55,385 nt of DNA from Afipia sp. 64-13 (lineage in GTDB: Bacteria > Pseudomonadota > Alphaproteobacteria > Rhizobiales > Xanthobacteraceae), in assembly GCA_001897755.1 (NCBI GenBank), contig MKUJ01000012.1:21241-76625 (forward strand). The letters run 5' to 3'. Under the pieces are notes generated by a model, which was given only the letters and a program-made list of their open reading frames with translations, did not search any database and had not been told where the DNA came from. Position numbers and translations under genes: made by a program. Positions 55,369 through 55,385 of the stretch are shown here, in pieces (position 1 is the stretch's first letter; each line of letters starts with the position of its first letter).

Positions 55369-55385
55369 GTCAGGCTGCGCCGGCT

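Overview
This GC-rich window carries about 54 protein genes (one cut by the left edge) and one tRNA gene on both strands. It reads as ordinary core chromosome of an alphaproteobacterium in the Bradyrhizobium / Rhodopseudomonas / Afipia / Nitrobacter group (Nitrobacteraceae). The reasons are the family content (RT0821/Lpp0805 lipoprotein, TIGR02301, DUF1236, DUF3096, extensin-like peptidase, LigD, single-gene RibB with a decayed RibA domain, PPDK beside glyS/glyQ) and short palindromic repeats whose translation gives the MAGLVPAIH-type peptide I associate with this group. No prophage, transposase, CRISPR array or secretion cluster is visible. The taxonomic call rests on recognition, not on a search.

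Layout. 1-3.8 kb: histidine phosphatase (partial), fabI, an ECF sigma / anti-sigma pair, a PRC-barrel protein. 3.8-4.6 kb: gene-free DNA with a highly structured, repeat-like element. 4.6-12 kb: DnaJ-type co-chaperone, lipoprotein, pdxH, an SDR, ligD, cutA, corA. 12-16 kb: two adjacent L,D-transpeptidase lipoproteins, an extensin-like peptidase, a TSUP transporter. 16-25.4 kb: DUF1499, MBL hydrolase, glutaryl-CoA dehydrogenase, ribBA, DUF2147, tRNA-Pro(CGG), the TsaC/Sua5 protein, a D-2-hydroxyacid dehydrogenase, YedK/HMCES, a hypothetical and a NUDIX protein. 25.4-31.5 kb: TIGR02301, a hypothetical, a dihydroorotase-like amidohydrolase, then ygfZ-tag-HD and tyrosine phosphatase-nrtR, each set joined by 4-nt overlaps.

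31.5-37.3 kb is the NAD region: a winged-helix regulator of the NrtR type with a decayed NUDIX box, two genes on the other strand, then nadA-nadB-nadC making nicotinate mononucleotide from aspartate. A palindrome 24-44 bp before nadA is the best candidate operator. 37.3-44.2 kb: SleB-type hydrolase, PPDK with a basic tail, small DUF3096 and DUF1236 proteins, an internally duplicated hypothetical. 44.4-55.4 kb: glyS-glyQ, small membrane proteins, an SppA-type protease, a TrmN6-like methyltransferase with DUF2007, polyprenyl diphosphate synthase, ispE, a TPR protein and a second TSUP transporter.

The most interesting signals are a palindromic repeat inserted in frame into glyS (with a sister copy between genes), the folded element at about 4.0-4.46 kb, the NrtR/nad circuit with a probably dead NUDIX site, a dihydroorotase relative with Gln in place of the first metal-binding His, and a histone-H1-like N-terminus on PPDK.
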